From NCBI GenBank assembly GCA_916613615.1, contig OU744727.1, positions 17,492,093-17,556,092 of the forward strand: a stretch of DNA of 64,000 bases. Direction: 5' to 3'. Numbering within the stretch: the first letter of the stretch is position 1; each line of letters opens with the position of its first letter. This document shows positions 11,672 to 25,539 of the stretch, in pieces. The notes beneath the pieces were generated by a model. The model saw only the letters and a program-made list of their open reading frames with translations. It was not told where the DNA came from and searched no databases. A program made the position numbers and the translations under genes. This DNA is from Steromphala cineraria (taxonomy: Eukaryota; Mollusca; Gastropoda; Trochida; Trochidae).

Positions 11672-13488
11672 TTACATGTCCAAATTGTAACGATATTTGC
11701 TTGATAATAATAATTGATAACAACACCAAATATTCATTATAATTTGATATTTTGCAAGCTTCATCAGTCTATCATCGATAACTTCTGTGACAAATTTTGG
11801 TAAATAAAATGCATTAGTTATTAAGTTATGAGGCAAACAACCTCCAAAATGAAGAGGTGACTGATTTGAAATTACCACTCCATATTTGAAATTACCACTC
11901 CATATTTGAAATTACCACTCCATAATTGAAATAACCACTCCATATTTGAAATTACCACTCCATATTTGAAATGACCACTCCATATTTGAAATTACCACTC
12001 CATATTTGAAATTACCACTCCATATTTGAAATTACCACTCCATATTTGTGATATCTCACAAGATCTCGCGCTATTTATAGTGCAGTTGCGGGTTTGACGA
12101 TTCCAGGTTTTTCATCATGATATCAACTCTGTTAAAAATTCCAATTAAAGTATTTAACACATTGCTATGGGTTATAGGACCTCACCATGATCATACAAAT
12201 ACACAGTGAGTGTATTCAAGGATTATGTCGGATGTTCGATATCTTGCTTTCCATTAATTCTTATATGATGATGATATTGTTGAGTCTATAGTGATCTCTT
12301 TTACTTTGTTGCTATAACAGAAGGTATCACTTAAGTTACTGCACTCAAGGACAAAATACAGATTTGTTCAATCTAATATCTAAAATGTATAAATACAACA
12401 AACATACATATAGGTTTATCATGTCCTGTCTCTATGCTTCGTGAACAAATTAAATTTGATATTAACCTGATTTCTTCTTCTCCCTTTGCTTTGTAAGCTT
12501 CTCATATGAGATGAAAGTGGTAGAAGATTTCGACAGGATTTCCTTCTTTGTTGTGCGATGGTCATCAACAGAGAAACCTGAACCAACGATAAGGAATTAT
12601 CAACATCATTATCAGTTTTGTAACAGAGAGATGTTAAATACTTGCGCAGATCTTTACTGCATACATCACTCGTTTGTTGCATTCGATACATAGGCATTTG
12701 GTATAACATCTTGACTTTCACTCGAACATTAACCAAATCTGAATGTTTACTTTCTTAAAACTTATATGTTTTCACTATAAGTTGAAATCGTTAATGCTGA
12801 TAATATAACTAATTATTAATTAACTATCAATGATATGCCACTTATACAATTTATACGGCCTGCGCTTTATGAATCCGCAACTGGGCCAAAACAGGGAAAA
12901 CTGGGCCAATACGAGCAAAACAGAGCCAATACGAGCAGACTGGGCCAACACAAGTCTGAGCATGCGCATACACACATATATGGCGAGAGTCCGAAGCTAT
13001 CACTTCGTTCATCAATCTCATTGATAATTTTGATTTCGGTAATAATTAACTCTCTATTGTTGTGCAAGTAAATTACAAAGTAGCTAATTAATAAAAACGT
13101 CATTAATCAAGTTTTTCGTATTGGCCCAGTTACAGGTTCTCGGTCTTCTGTATTGGCCCTTGGTTTCGCCTCGGGCCAATACAGCAGACCTTGAACCTGT
13201 AACTGGACCAATACGGAAAAACTTGATTAATAACATTATAATATAAGCATATTTACTATGATGGGTTGGTTCCCGGAAGTTGAGTTTAGAAGCAGCTGTC
13301 CCCATATAGTCTGTGGGGAAATGAAGTTTGCATATCAACATCACTTTATCAAAGTTAGAATATGAACATGTCATTCTTCCACAAGGATCTTTGTTCGTTT
13401 GCCTATCATAAGAGCGACTTCTTCTATCTGCAAGTTCTTTGTGTCCATACAGAGATACACAAAGAAGCAGGGTCTGTATACCAGCCAT
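11672..13488 (-). CDS. Candidate three-exon secreted protein gene (U2 copy)
   Basis: Exon A 13488 to 13257, exon B 12738 to 12467, exon C 11860 to 11672. Open as in U1. The exon B donor reads CAG|GTTAAT instead of CAG|GTAAAT. Confidence 0.25.
11871..12050. repeat. 20-bp minisatellite, 9 copies (U2)
   Basis: Identical copy number and variant order to U1. Confidence 0.95.
13102..13231. repeat. 130-bp hairpin (U2)
   Basis: Same arms as in U1, with a loop change that improves GGCC pairing. Confidence 0.8.
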
Positions 13489-15416
13489 TGTGAGCAGAAT
13501 AATACTGCTTTATCTAACATGTAACAAATGCCATTTTCATTTTCGTACAGATTCTCGTCTCAGAGGCACAAAACAAGACTACATCATTTTACATTTTTAA
13601 ATATGCTGTTTGCAATAATGACATATTTAGTTACAACATTTATACCATTATAATACTTCTAGAATAAGATGCAATGTATATTTCATTGTAATTGAAAGTT
13701 TTATAGGGGCTTTTGTACAAAAGGGGCAATTTAAAATCTGATAACGAGAATTTTATCCGAATCTTAATTCATTTTGAATTTACAGAAACATAAAACATAG
13801 TCTCAAATTAACCACAAATCTTGCAATTGTTTTTTTATGACAAACTTTCATTTGAGAGTCGCCGTTAATACATTTTCATATAGAACAAATTGAAAGTTGT
13901 GATTATCTGTTTAAAACATATCATAATTAGAAAATGTACATCCAATACTTTCTACTGACATTAAACAATAAAAATTAGTTAATAAATCACCAATGATCAG
14001 TTTAAAGGCCCGTAGTAAAAAGATAAAGTAAAACGATTCATAGTTATGTTTTTTATTAATATGTTTACATACGTGTGTCATACGCATGCATTTTCACGGC
14101 GTGAAAGGGAGATCGATAAAGAAGCCATTGGGTTATAAAATAGTTTTTATTTAAACATCTAAACCATTGGTTTTAAAATAATTTTTACTATGAGTTTCAT
14201 AAACATCTTTTAACATCCTTCCATATCATCATCTTCCCACGACAATGTGAAAACGTATCGAGCAACTCCTCGTTTAGACCTTGCCATCACAAGGTAGAAA
14301 ACTGGTGATCCGGAGCAGCGACACCTATCGTGATCACGAGTTACGCCCCTTATCAGCTCTTTCAACAATAGCCAATGAAATTGCCGTTTACATTCGGAAC
14401 AAATTCCAGATAATAACAGACGATCTTTTTTAAATCTATCCGAGTGAAATTTAATTTTAAACTTCAGTACACATGGTTGTTTTCATGTTTTTGATGAGCA
14501 CCGAGAATGCAGAGAAGACAAACAGTGATGTATCACTCAAATAAAGTGTTTCTCTCCCTTGTAAAACGCATACAAAAGTGTTTTTTTCAAATCGGTTCAT
14601 TTAACATGCTGTCTTCTTATTGGACTATTCTACTTCCATGCAGCAGATTGAAATGCTAGCACAGAAATTACGGCCAATGATGGAGGAATGGGAAAGTTTA
14701 GAAACTTTTTCGTTTCGCCCTTGACGTTGTGAAGATGCCATATCATAAGATATGGCCAAGATTATTGCTGACATTAAATGCGTTACTGTTAACAGTAGGT
14801 TAAACCTGAGTTAATTATTGTGATAAACTCCGAGCTTCAGCGAGGAGTTTGACACAATAATTCATTAGGGACAGATATTCCGAATTTCGAGCATCGAGTA
14901 TGTTATTATGTTTCTTACCCAAGCATATTTTGATGCGCAAAAACTGGGGAACATGAGAAACATTAAAAAAACTAAGGTCTGCCGGTAAAGTACAAATTGT
15001 ACTCATATGCTATTCATTATTTTGCGCACTACTTCAGGATGGGCGACTCTAAGTAGTTCGCAACTCACGATCTAATTTGAAATAGTTTATTATATTGATG
15101 TCACATTATATAAACAAAATATTGTCTTGTAGCATAAAAAACACTTTTATTGACCGCGCACAACCGAAAAGAAAAAGTAAGACGTTGTTAGCTTTCGTTT
15201 GACAAGCCTAGTGAGGAATGTATGACGTCACTGTTTGACGTCATAGAGCTATGACGTAACGACAGTTTCGCCGGCGACTCTCCCACCTAGTGCCGCCTTG
15301 TCGATTTAAACTTGTATTTAAGGCAAAGAAAACATCAGAAGGTCTTATTTTCCCATTAAAAATGTTGTAGTAATGTGTGACTTTCGCAATTTAAGTAAAA
15401 GATTTTCATCTATAAC

Positions 15417-15879
15417 TCTCAACTGAAATATAAGATCCAGTCGAAACATGTATGGTTTGGGAACCTGTCTGTTCAAAATAGAAACAAATTGTCCAAAATA
15501 TTGAATACTGCATCAAAGATTATGGGGCTTCTCATTGAAACGATCGGCAGTTTTTATAAGAAGCAGTTATCAAAAAAAAAGGAAACAAAATTTTGGGTGA
15601 TTCTACCCATCCACTTTTCTTGGAATTTTCAACATTACCTTCCGGACCTAGGCTTCGTAGGCTTCGAACAAACAGGTTCCACCAATCGTTCATTCCGTGC
15701 AGCATTAGAGAAATACATTCTTTCTAATGCTGCATCACGTTTTACATGTTTTCTAGTCTATGTGAATTATTTTTGATATGAATTGTTTTGAATATTATGA
15801 AGAATATTTCTGGAGAATTGCACTTATACAAAAAAAAATTCCCTTTTGGGACAATAAAGATTATCTTATCTTATCTTAT
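15417..15879 (+). pseudogene. Truncated LINE 3' end (U3 copy)
   Basis: Carries the same A-run frameshift as U2, supporting common descent of the two short units in this segment. Ends in (TCTTA)3. Confidence 0.62.
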
Positions 15880-17083
15880 GAATGGATGCAAAAAAGTTCC
15901 GTCAACCAATCAAAATGCGAGTTATTTTTAGAAAAACTGAAATTCCCATGACCATTATGCAAACTTTAATACCCGGCATATCCTTGCCCGCTTGGGTAAG
16001 AATTTAGATTATTATGGTTGTGTTAGAGGTCCAATGTGGAACATGTATTTTTCTGTCATTTCATCAAGAAAGACTTGATAATCAAACATAATAACCTTGT
16101 CCTTGCCGTCTTACATGGTCACATACACTTTCTGAAAATCTGCACTTTAATATAACGCATTAGTACGCATTTAGAGTGATCATTAAGGGTTCAGCCCTTT
16201 GGGGAATAATCCTTATTTTATTGGGGTGTATTATTTCTTTTATTTGATCGATTTTTCTTCGCAGTGTCCCCTGTGTCCCTAATTAGGAGCCACAGGACGG
16301 TTTGACGGATGGACGGACGCCGTTTACCATGACATGCCATAAGCCCATTGCGGGCCTTACAGAGAGCTGATGAGCTAAAAAGTCAATCACTCGTAGGTCA
16401 AGTGTTTTCGGCACCATTTTAATTTTTTGCACTTTTCAGAATTTGTTGAGCCCTTGGAGTTTTGCGAATCTTCTCCTTTGAAATGCTCCATATTGAAATT
16501 TTCAGGACTGATTCCGGACATATTTATTCATGTGATTAGTTCAATGCGGCTGAATCTTCGTCCATCCTGAATTATCGTCACTTGCGACTATATTTATATA
16601 TTTACATCTAGAGGCGCTTTTGTTCTTAGAGAATAAGGTAAGAATAAAGTACAACTTGAAGTCAGTTTTGTTTTCACTTCATAATCTAATGTTTTAGTTA
16701 ACCAAATTTCTCTTCCATTTCGATGATTGAGTAAATGAGAAGAAGTCAATTCACACCTCCCTTAGATCTGATCTCAGCAAGATTCAAGATTAAAAATTCT
16801 AGAAAGATAATTAAACTCAGGTTAGTAATAAATGTTATTATAATGTTTTATGTGGTTAAATGGGTAGTTTTCATTAATATATATATAAGGACAGTCTTGT
16901 ATATATCTAATAAGGTAAATAAGGTCGCACGTAAAAGGGAAAGTAGATATGAATATCAAATACTTTAGATAAATCTTGCTGTAGGTGGCATGCGTCATCC
17001 AGTCCATTAAAATGATACCTTCAACAAATGTCTTCTTGCGTACTTGCAATTTGTCAGACAAGGTCTGATTTCATTTAATGACA

Positions 17084-17251
17084 CATCTTCCTACACAAAG
17101 CCTAAAACGCTAGTTTCTGAAAAGTCAGTTTTATCCCTTGCTTCTAGCGCCCCTACAGGCTAGAGAGCAAGCATAGACAAGTAAAGGGTCAGCAGCAAGG
17201 GATTAACTGACAGTTCGGAAAATGGCATTTCAGGCTTTGTGTGGGACGATG
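17084..17251. mobile_element. 168-bp inverted-repeat element (U3 copy)
   Basis: Arms are better matched than in U1 because both ends read CACAAAGCCTAAAA-like sequence; a single change near 17248 breaks the terminal pairing. Confidence 0.7.
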
Positions 17252-17876
17252 CCTATGACAATGCACAAGATAAAGACGCCTTTACAAGATTCAAAATTTA
17301 TCTTATCAATCAGTAAAGAAATTAGCATTTCCTAATAAGACATGCAAATTTAATAGAAATAGGTATACAAAATAGAGCCATTGGTTCTGTTGCTTTACAG
17401 GCTTCATTATCAAGTTTGCTTTAGGGTATGGTCAATGTGCATATTAAAATCTCCATTACATGAGGAGTGTCAACAAAATATTTCAGCAAAAGGCACCACT
17501 CCACCATTAGGTCTGATCACATATCAATTTTCGTTAAAAAAAATTTGAAATGAAATAGAAAATTCAGAATAACCAAAATAAAAAAATGAACCACTCCACC
17601 ACTAGATCTAACCCATACTAAGTTTCGTAAAAAATATTGCATGTGTTTTTTTAGTAATGGCATTTCGGCTTTGCGTTTTCGAGATGTAGCCGCTGAAATC
17701 ATTGTCTCCCTCATAGCTTTGCGGGGGACATATTAAGCAAACACCTTACTCATTTTGCAAAGAAAATAACTGTTACTTTGCGTCATCATATTAGGAAACA
17801 AAGCCCCTATGATATAATTGAACACTTCATTGATATATTCAAAATATAAAAATGTAGGAGAATTATAAATATAAAA

Positions 17877-19592
17877 TTACATGTCCAAATTGTAACGATA
17901 TTTTCTTGATAATAATAATTGATAACAACACCAAATATTCATTATAATTTGATATTTTGCAATGTTCATCAATCCATCATCGATAACTTCTGTGACAAAT
18001 TTTGGTAAATAAAATGCATTAGTTATTAAGTTATGAGGCAAACAACCTCCCAAATGAAGAGGTGGCTGATTTGAAATTACCACTCCATATTTGAAATTAC
18101 CACTCCATATTTGAAATTACCGCTCCATATTTGAAATTGCCACTCCATATTTGTGATCTCTCAAAAGATCTCGCGCTATTTATAGTGCAGTTGCGGGTTT
18201 GACCATTCCAGGTTTTTCATCATGAAGTCAACTCTGTTAAAAATTCCAATTAAAGTATTTAACACATTGCTATGGGTTATAGGACCTCACCATGATCATA
18301 CAAATACACAGTGAGTGTATTCAAGGATTATGTCGGATGTTCGATATCTTGTTTTCCATTAATTCTTATATGATGATGATATTGTTGAGTCTGTAGTGAT
18401 CTCTTTTACTTTTTTGCTATAACAGAAGGTATCACTGAAGTTTCTGCACTCAAGGACAAAATACAGATTTGTTCAATCTATTATCTAAAATGTATAAATA
18501 CAACAAACAGACATATAGGTTTATCATGTCCTGTCTCTATGCTTCGTGAACAAATTAAATTTGATATTTACCTGATTTCTTCGTCTCCCTTTGCTTTGTA
18601 AGCTTCTCATATGAGATGAGAGTGGTAGAAGATTTCGACAGGATTTCCTTCTTTGTTGTGCGATGGTCATCAACAGAGAAACCTGAACCAACGATAAGGA
18701 ATTATCAACATCATTATCAGTTTTGTAACGGAGAGATGTTAAATACTTGCGCAGATCTTTACTGCATACATCACTCGTTTGTTGCATTAGATACATAGGC
18801 ATTTGGTATAACATCTTGACTTTCACTGGAACATTTACCAAATCTGAATGTTTACTTTCTTAAAACTTATATGTTTTCACTATAAGTTGAAATCGTTAAT
18901 GCTGATAATATAACTAATTATTAATTAACTATCAATGATATGGCATTTATACAATTTATACGGCCTGCACTATACGAATCCGCAACTGGGCCAAAACAGG
19001 GAAAACTGGGCCAATACGAGCAAAACAGGGCCAATACGAGCAGACTGGGCCAATACAAGTCTGAGCATGCGCATACACACATAAATGGCGAGAGTTCGAA
19101 GCTATCACTTCGTTCATCAATCTCATTGATAATTTTTATTTCGGTAATAATTAACTCTCTGTTGTTGTGCAAGTAAATTACAAAGTAGCTAATTAATAAA
19201 AACGTCATTAATCAAGTTTTTCGTATTGGCCCAGTTACAGGTTCTCGGTCTTCTGTATTGGCCCTTGGCTTCGCCTCGGCCAATACATCAGACCTTGAAC
19301 CTGTAACTGGACCAATACGGAAAAACTTGATTAATAACATTATAATATAAGCATATTTACCATGATGAGTTGGTTCCCGGAAGTTGAGTTTAGAAGCAGC
19401 TGTCCCCATATAGTCTGTGGGGAAATGAAGTTTGCATATCAACATCACTTTATCAAAGTTAGAATATGAACATGTCATTCTTCCACAAGGATCTTTGTTC
19501 ATTTGCCTATCATATGAGCGACTGCTTCTATCTGCAAGTTCTTTGTGTCCATACAGAGATACACAAAGAAGCAGGGTCTGTATACCAGCCAT
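17877..19592 (-). CDS. Candidate three-exon secreted protein gene in the array (U3 copy)
   Basis: Not recognised. Three minus-strand segments join in phase. Exon A (19592 to 19361) starts ATGGCT, has a short hydrophobic start (TLLLCVSLYG) like a signal peptide, a Cys-containing stretch (DPCGRMTC, MLICKL), and ends at G|GTAAAT. Exon B (18843 to 18572) follows CATTCAG, restores the frame, has further cysteines and a basic KGRRR run, and ends at CAG|GTAAAT. Exon C (18065 to 17877) follows AAATCAG, contains GGCLPHNL and FYLPKFVTE, and reaches a stop. The total is about 230 residues. In favour: borders and phases agree and the frames are open in three units. Against: no homology recalled, AT-rich codons and no clear excess of silent changes. 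It could be a chance chain or a decayed gene. Confidence 0.28.
18076..18155. repeat. 20-bp minisatellite, 4 copies (U3)
   Basis: The shortest allele in the array, with private CGCTCC and ATTGCC variants. Confidence 0.95.
19207..19335. repeat. Hairpin (U3)
   Basis: Arms conserved; one G lost in the loop. Confidence 0.8.
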
Positions 19593-21309
19593 TGTGAGTA
19601 GAATAATACTGTTTTATCTAACATGTAACAAATGCCATTTTCATTTTCGTACAGATTCTCGTCTCAGAGGCACAAAACAAGACTACATCATTTTACATTT
19701 TTAAATATGCTGTTTGCAATAATGACATATTTAGTTACAACATTTATACCATTATAATACTTCTAGAATAAGATGCAATGTATATTTCATTGTAATTGAA
19801 AGTTTTATAGGGGCTTTTGTATAAAAGGGGAAATTTAAAATCTGAGAACGAGAATTTTATCCGAATTTTAATTCATTTTGAATTTACAGAAACATAAAAC
19901 ATAGTCTCAAATTAACCACAAATCTTGCAATTGTTTTTTTATGACAAACTATCATTTGAGAGTCGACGTTAATACATTTTCATATAGAACAAATTGAAAG
20001 TTGTTATTATCTGTTTAAAACATATCATAATTAGAAAATGTACATCCAATATTTTCTACTGACATTAAACAATAAAAATTAGTATATAAATCATCAATGA
20101 TCAGTTTAAAGGCCCGTAGTAAAAAGATAAAGTAAAACGATTCTTCGTTATTTTTTTTATTAATATGTTTACATACGTGTGTCATACGCATGCATTTTCA
20201 CGGCGTGAAAGGGAGATCGATAAAGAAGCCATTGGGTTATACAATAGTTTTTATTTAAACATCTAAACCATTGGTTTTAAAATAATTTTAACTATGAGTT
20301 TCATAAACATCTTTTAACATCCTTCCATATCATCATCTTCCCACGACAATGTGAAAATCGAGCAACTCCTCGTTTAGACCTTGCCATCACAAGGTAGAAA
20401 ACTGGTGATCCGGAGCAGCGACACCTATCGTGATCACGAGTTACGCCCCTTATCAGCTCTTTCAACAATAGCCAATGAAATTGCCGTTTACATTCGGAAC
20501 AAATTCAAAATAATAACAGACGATCTTTTTGAAATCTATCCGAGTGAAATTTAATTTTAAACTTCAATACGCATGGTTGTTTTCCAATCTGATTAAGATC
20601 AAATCATTGATTCGCTCCCTTATTTTATTTATGTTATGTTGTTACTGGTCACTCATCTACGATCTGACGGAATCCCGTAGAGGTCCATGTCCACCGGAAG
20701 TAAGATTTCAACCCGTCACGGTTGCGCTTTCAAAGTTGTGAAAGTAGATTAAAGGTTCAAACATCATCGCTTTTCTTTGTAACGCGGAAAATGCCGAGGT
20801 TTTCTGAATGTTTTGGTACGCTTGATTTGCTACATCAACATGAAAGCAGTATGTTTGTTAACATCCTTGTCGTCGGAATTATTAAAATATGATCAAATCT
20901 CAGATTGTCGGAAACTAGATACGATATTTCTGTAAATCTTATGCATATCATACGTTTTGTAAAATTAATAATCGTATCATACATTACAATCTAGACTATG
21001 ATCGAAATCAAATGATACAAGATTGAGAAAAAATCATGAAATACCAATATTGTTTTCTTTGAAATACAACCTTAATCTTTAATTAACTGATAATTAAATT
21101 GTTTTCTCAAAACATCTTAGTCACACGTTTTGCGGTGAGATTTGCAGATTATGAAGATTAGTTTAAAAGAAGAGTTTAAATTGAGTTCTTGAAAATACTA
21201 CTCAAATTCAGGCCCGTAAAATGCATACAGCTATTATACAAAATTCACCATGAAATGCTGATCATTATGGATCTTAAATTCTATTCTATCTTTTCACGTA
21301 CCTTATATA

Positions 21310-22177
21310 TACACAAAGAACTTAATTAAGCAACCCCCTATTTTGAAAAATGAATTTGGGTGCTTTTGGACTATTTGGATTAATTTGATGTATTGACCAC
21401 TCCAGATATAACAATTGCTTTGTTATTGACTATTTAATTGAACTAAAAATCGCTAAAGTGCAAAAATAATGAAACCACTGAAATTTTGCCAAATATAACT
21501 ATTGTCAAAGTGGGAAAACTACAATTTAACTTTGGATGTTAGGAATGAAAAATAACATTTCTGGTCCCTAGTTGACATTCATACACTAAAACCCTTTTTA
21601 ACATGCAAGATAAGAGAATAGTAAGACATTAAATTTTCAGTACTTTTTTCATCAAAAATTGATAAAATCTCTACAATCTTAACATTTGTGAGTAAATTTG
21701 AGATTCCTTGAGTTGAACTTGTTGATCAAACACTTCTCCTTCCTTTAGATAAGCCATTATCTTTGACAGTGACCAATTAATGTCTTTGTGAAGTTTTCTT
21801 TAAATTCGATATTTGATAATTTTGTGATTTCGAAGGTTCATACTGCTTTAACGATAGACTTTTGCTATGGGGTTATTTACCAAAAAGTCATCAATTCACT
21901 CAAGAGAATGATAATAATCACATTACAGCAAAACATATTGACTTTCATTTTAAATTTTCAGGTAACTTGCATTTTGACTCAAAAATACCAAGTATTTGTA
22001 AAGCCAGTAATTCAGTGGCAGTGAATCATAAACCGAGTGAAGTTTTCGTTTCCACTCTGCTAGATGATCGTTCTTTTAAAACATCCTTATTGTTTGCCTG
22101 TTCATTTGTTTTGTTTATTATTAGCAGTTTTTTTCTGTTTGAAAAAGTGGGGGGTGCTTAATTAAGTTCTTTGTGTA
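21310..22177. mobile_element. 868-bp terminal-inverted-repeat element (U4 copy)
   Basis: Same ends and interior as the U1 copy. It lies inside the 2.19-kb block that short units lack. Confidence 0.75.
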
Positions 22178-23704
22178 TACTTGATTATCAACAAATTTCC
22201 GGATTTTTATAGCTTTGCAAAGAATTCAGAAGCGTTTTGTCAGTGTCAGTGACATATCCGCTTTTAAACATAACATATGTAATGAAACTTTTATGGTTAT
22301 TACAAAACTTGGTCATAAGTAATCAAACGTATTTTTTTCCAAAACAACGGTTCTAGTCGGGTTGCAAATCAAGTAAGCCCCTTGCAATGCCGACGCGCTC
22401 ATGCAGCCCTCAGTAGCTTATTTCCATGTGTAGACACAGTGATTTACAATGGATAGCCAGACACACCAAAGCCTGTGCACCTATATTTGTAGGTTTTGTT
22501 ATATGAATTATTACAAACCATTTATAGCGGGGTTAATTATTTTATCGATACGCCGAAATGACGGAGGAAGATGGAATCTGATTGGTCGCATCAGGACCGA
22601 CCCTACAAACTGATTGACTGTCAAATTCGGGGTCATTTCCTGTTCAAAGTTCACCTGGACATGGTTCTCTACAGGACTCCGTCAGATCTTAGATTGGTGA
22701 CAAGTAACAACATAATATGAAACAAGAGAGAGAATCTAAGTTTTGATTTCAATGAGATTGGGTTGTTTTCATGTTTTTGATGAGCACCGAGAATGCAGAG
22801 AAGACAAACAGTGATGTATCCCTGAAATAAAGTGTTTCTCTCCCTTGTAAAACGCATACAAAAGTGTTTTTTCAAATCGGTTCATTTAACATGCTGTCTT
22901 CTGATTGGACTATTCTACTTCAGTGCAGCGGATTGAAATGCTAGCACAGAAATTACGGCCAATGATGGAGGAATGGGAAAGTTTAGAAACTTTTTCGTTT
23001 CGCCCTTGACGTTGTGAAGATGCCATATCATAAGATATGGCCAAGATTATTGCTGACATTAAATGCGTTACTGTTAACAGTAAGTTAAACCTGAGTTAAG
23101 TATTGTAATAATCTCCGAGCTTCAGCGAGGAGTTTGACACAATAATTCACGAGGGACAGATAATCCGTAATACTGAGCATCGAGTTGGTTATTCTGTTTC
23201 TTACCTAAGAATTTTTTGATGCGCAAAAACTGGGGAAATGAGAAACATTAAAAAAACTAAGCTCTGCCGGTAAAGTACAAATTGAACTCATATGCCATTC
23301 ATAATTTTGCTCACTACTTCAGGATGGGCGACTCTAAGTAGTTCGCAACTCACGATCTTATTTGAAATAGTTTATTATATTGATGTCACATTATATAAAC
23401 AAAATATTGTCGCGTAGCATAAACAAACTTTTATTGACCGCGCAAAACCGAAAAGAAAAAGAAAGACGTCTAGATCTAGCTTTCGTTTGACAAGCCTAGT
23501 GAGGAATGTATGACGTCACTGTTTGACGTCATAGAGCTATGACGTAACGACAGTTCCGCCGGCAACTCTCTCACCTAGCGCCGCCTTGAAGATTTAAACT
23601 TGTATGTAAGGCACAGAAAACATCATAGGGTCTTATTTTCCCATTAAAAATGTTGTAGTAATGTGTGACTTTCGCAATTTAAGTAAAAAATGTTCATCTA
23701 TATC

Positions 23705-24182
23705 TCTCAACTGAAATATAAGATCCAGTCGAATCATGGTTGGTTTGGGAACCTGTCTGTTCAAAATAGAAACAAATTGTCCAAAATCTTGAATACTGCA
23801 TCAAAGATTATGGGGCTTTCCATTGAAACGATCGGCAGTTTTTATAAGAAGCAGTTATCAAAAAAAGGAAACAAAATTTTGGGTGATTCTACCCATCCAT
23901 ATTTCTTGCAATTTTCAACATTACCTTCCGGACCTAGGCTTCGTATGCCGACTTTTCGAACAAACAGGTTCCACCAATCGTTCATTCCGTGCAGCATTAG
24001 AGAAATACATTCTTTCTAATGCTGCATCACGTGTGACATGTATTCTAGTCTATGTGAATTATTTTTGATATGAATTGTTTTGAATATTATGAAATTAGTT
24101 GTCATCACATTTCTGGAGAATTGTAATTATACAAAACAAATTTCCCTTTTGGGACAATAAAGATTATCTTATCTTATCTTAT
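23705..24182 (+). pseudogene. Truncated LINE 3' end (U4 copy, frame open)
   Basis: The most complete version: the frame is open from about 23690 through WFGNLS and SKIMG to SFIP near 23986, followed by a stop, AATAAAG and the TCTTA tail. Confidence 0.67.
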
Positions 24183-25371
24183 GAATGGATGCAAAAAAGT
24201 TCCGTCAACCAATCAAAATGCGAGTTATTTTTAGAAAAACTGTAATTCCCATGACCATTATGCAAACTTTAATACCCGGCATATCCTTGCCCGCTTGGGT
24301 AAGAATTTAGATTATTATGGTTGTGTTAGAGGTCCAATGTGGAACATGTATTTTTCTGTCATTTCATCAAGAAAGACTTGATAATCAAACATAATAACCT
24401 TGTCCTTGCCGTCTTACATGGACCCATACACTTTCTGAAAATCTGCACCCTAATATAACGCATTAGTACATTTATAGTGATCATTAAGGGTTCAGCCCTT
24501 TGGGGAATAATCCTTATTTTATTGGGGTGTATTATTTCTTTTATTTGACCGATTTTTCTTCGCAGTGTCCCCTGTGTCCCTAATTAGGAGCCACAGGACG
24601 GTTTGACGGATGGACTGACGCCGTTTACCATGACATGCCATAAGCCCATTGCGAGCCTTACAGAGAGCTGATGAGCTAAAAAGTCAATCACTCGTAGGTC
24701 AAGTGTTTTCGGCACCATTTTAATTTTTTGCACTTTTCAGAATTTGTTGACCCCTTGGACCTTTGCGAATCTTCTCCTTTGAAATGCTCCATATTGAAAT
24801 TTTCAGGACTGATTCCGGACATTTTTTTCATGTGATGAGATCAATGCGGCTGAATCCTTTTATCGTCATTTGCGACTATATTTATATATTTACATCTAGA
24901 GGCGTTTTTGTTCTTAGAGAATAAGGTAAGAATAAAGATGAACTTGAAGTCATTTTTGTTTTTACTTCATAGTCTAATGTTTAAGTTAGCCAAATTTCTC
25001 TTCAATTTCGATGATTGAATAAGTGAGTAGAAGTCAATTCACACCTCCCTTAGATCTGATCTCAGCAAGATTCAAGATTAAAAATTCTAGAAAGATAATG
25101 AAACTCAGGTTAGTAATAAATGTTATTATAATGTTTTATGTGGTTAAATGGGTAGTTTTCATTAATATATATATAAGGACAGTCTTGTATATATCTACTA
25201 AGGTAAATAAGGTCGCACGTAAAAGGGAAAGTAGATATGAATATCAAATACTTCAGATAAGACTTGCTGTAGGTGGCATGTGTCATCCAGTCCATTAAAA
25301 TGATACCTTCAACAAGTGTCTTCTGGCGTACTTGCAATTTGTCAGACAAGGTCTGATTTCATTTAATGACA

Positions 25372-25539
25372 CATCTTCCTACACAAAGCCTAAAACGCTA
25401 GTTTCTGAAAAGTCAGTTTTATCCCTTGCTTCTAGCGCCCCTACAGGCTAGAGAGCAAGCATAGACAAGTAAAGGGTCAGCAGCAAGGGATTAACTGACA
25501 GTTCGGAAACTGGCATTTCAGGCTTTGTGTGGGAAGATG
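25372..25539. mobile_element. 168-bp inverted-repeat element (U4 copy)
   Basis: Conserved arms, starting CATCTTCCTACACAAAGCC and ending with the near-complement. Confidence 0.7.

Larger units (their letters stand above)
8171..14474. repeat. Macrosatellite unit U2 (short form, 6.3 kb)
   Basis: Starts at GGTTGTTTTC, where sequence matching U4 at 20575 jumps directly to sequence matching U4 at 22761. About 2.19 kb of the long form is therefore absent. The remainder is collinear with U1 and nearly identical to it, including the same nine minisatellite variants in the same order, so U1 and U2 are a recent duplication or a conversion pair. Confidence 0.93.
14475..20574. repeat. Macrosatellite unit U3 (short form, 6.1 kb)
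   Basis: Has the same long-block deletion junction as U2, but its right half shares variants with U4 and U5 rather than U1 and U2, for example CCATGATGAG near 19361 and only four minisatellite copies. It also lacks about 115 bp near 17548 that all other units keep. It looks like a mosaic or intermediate between the two unit subfamilies. Confidence 0.92.
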
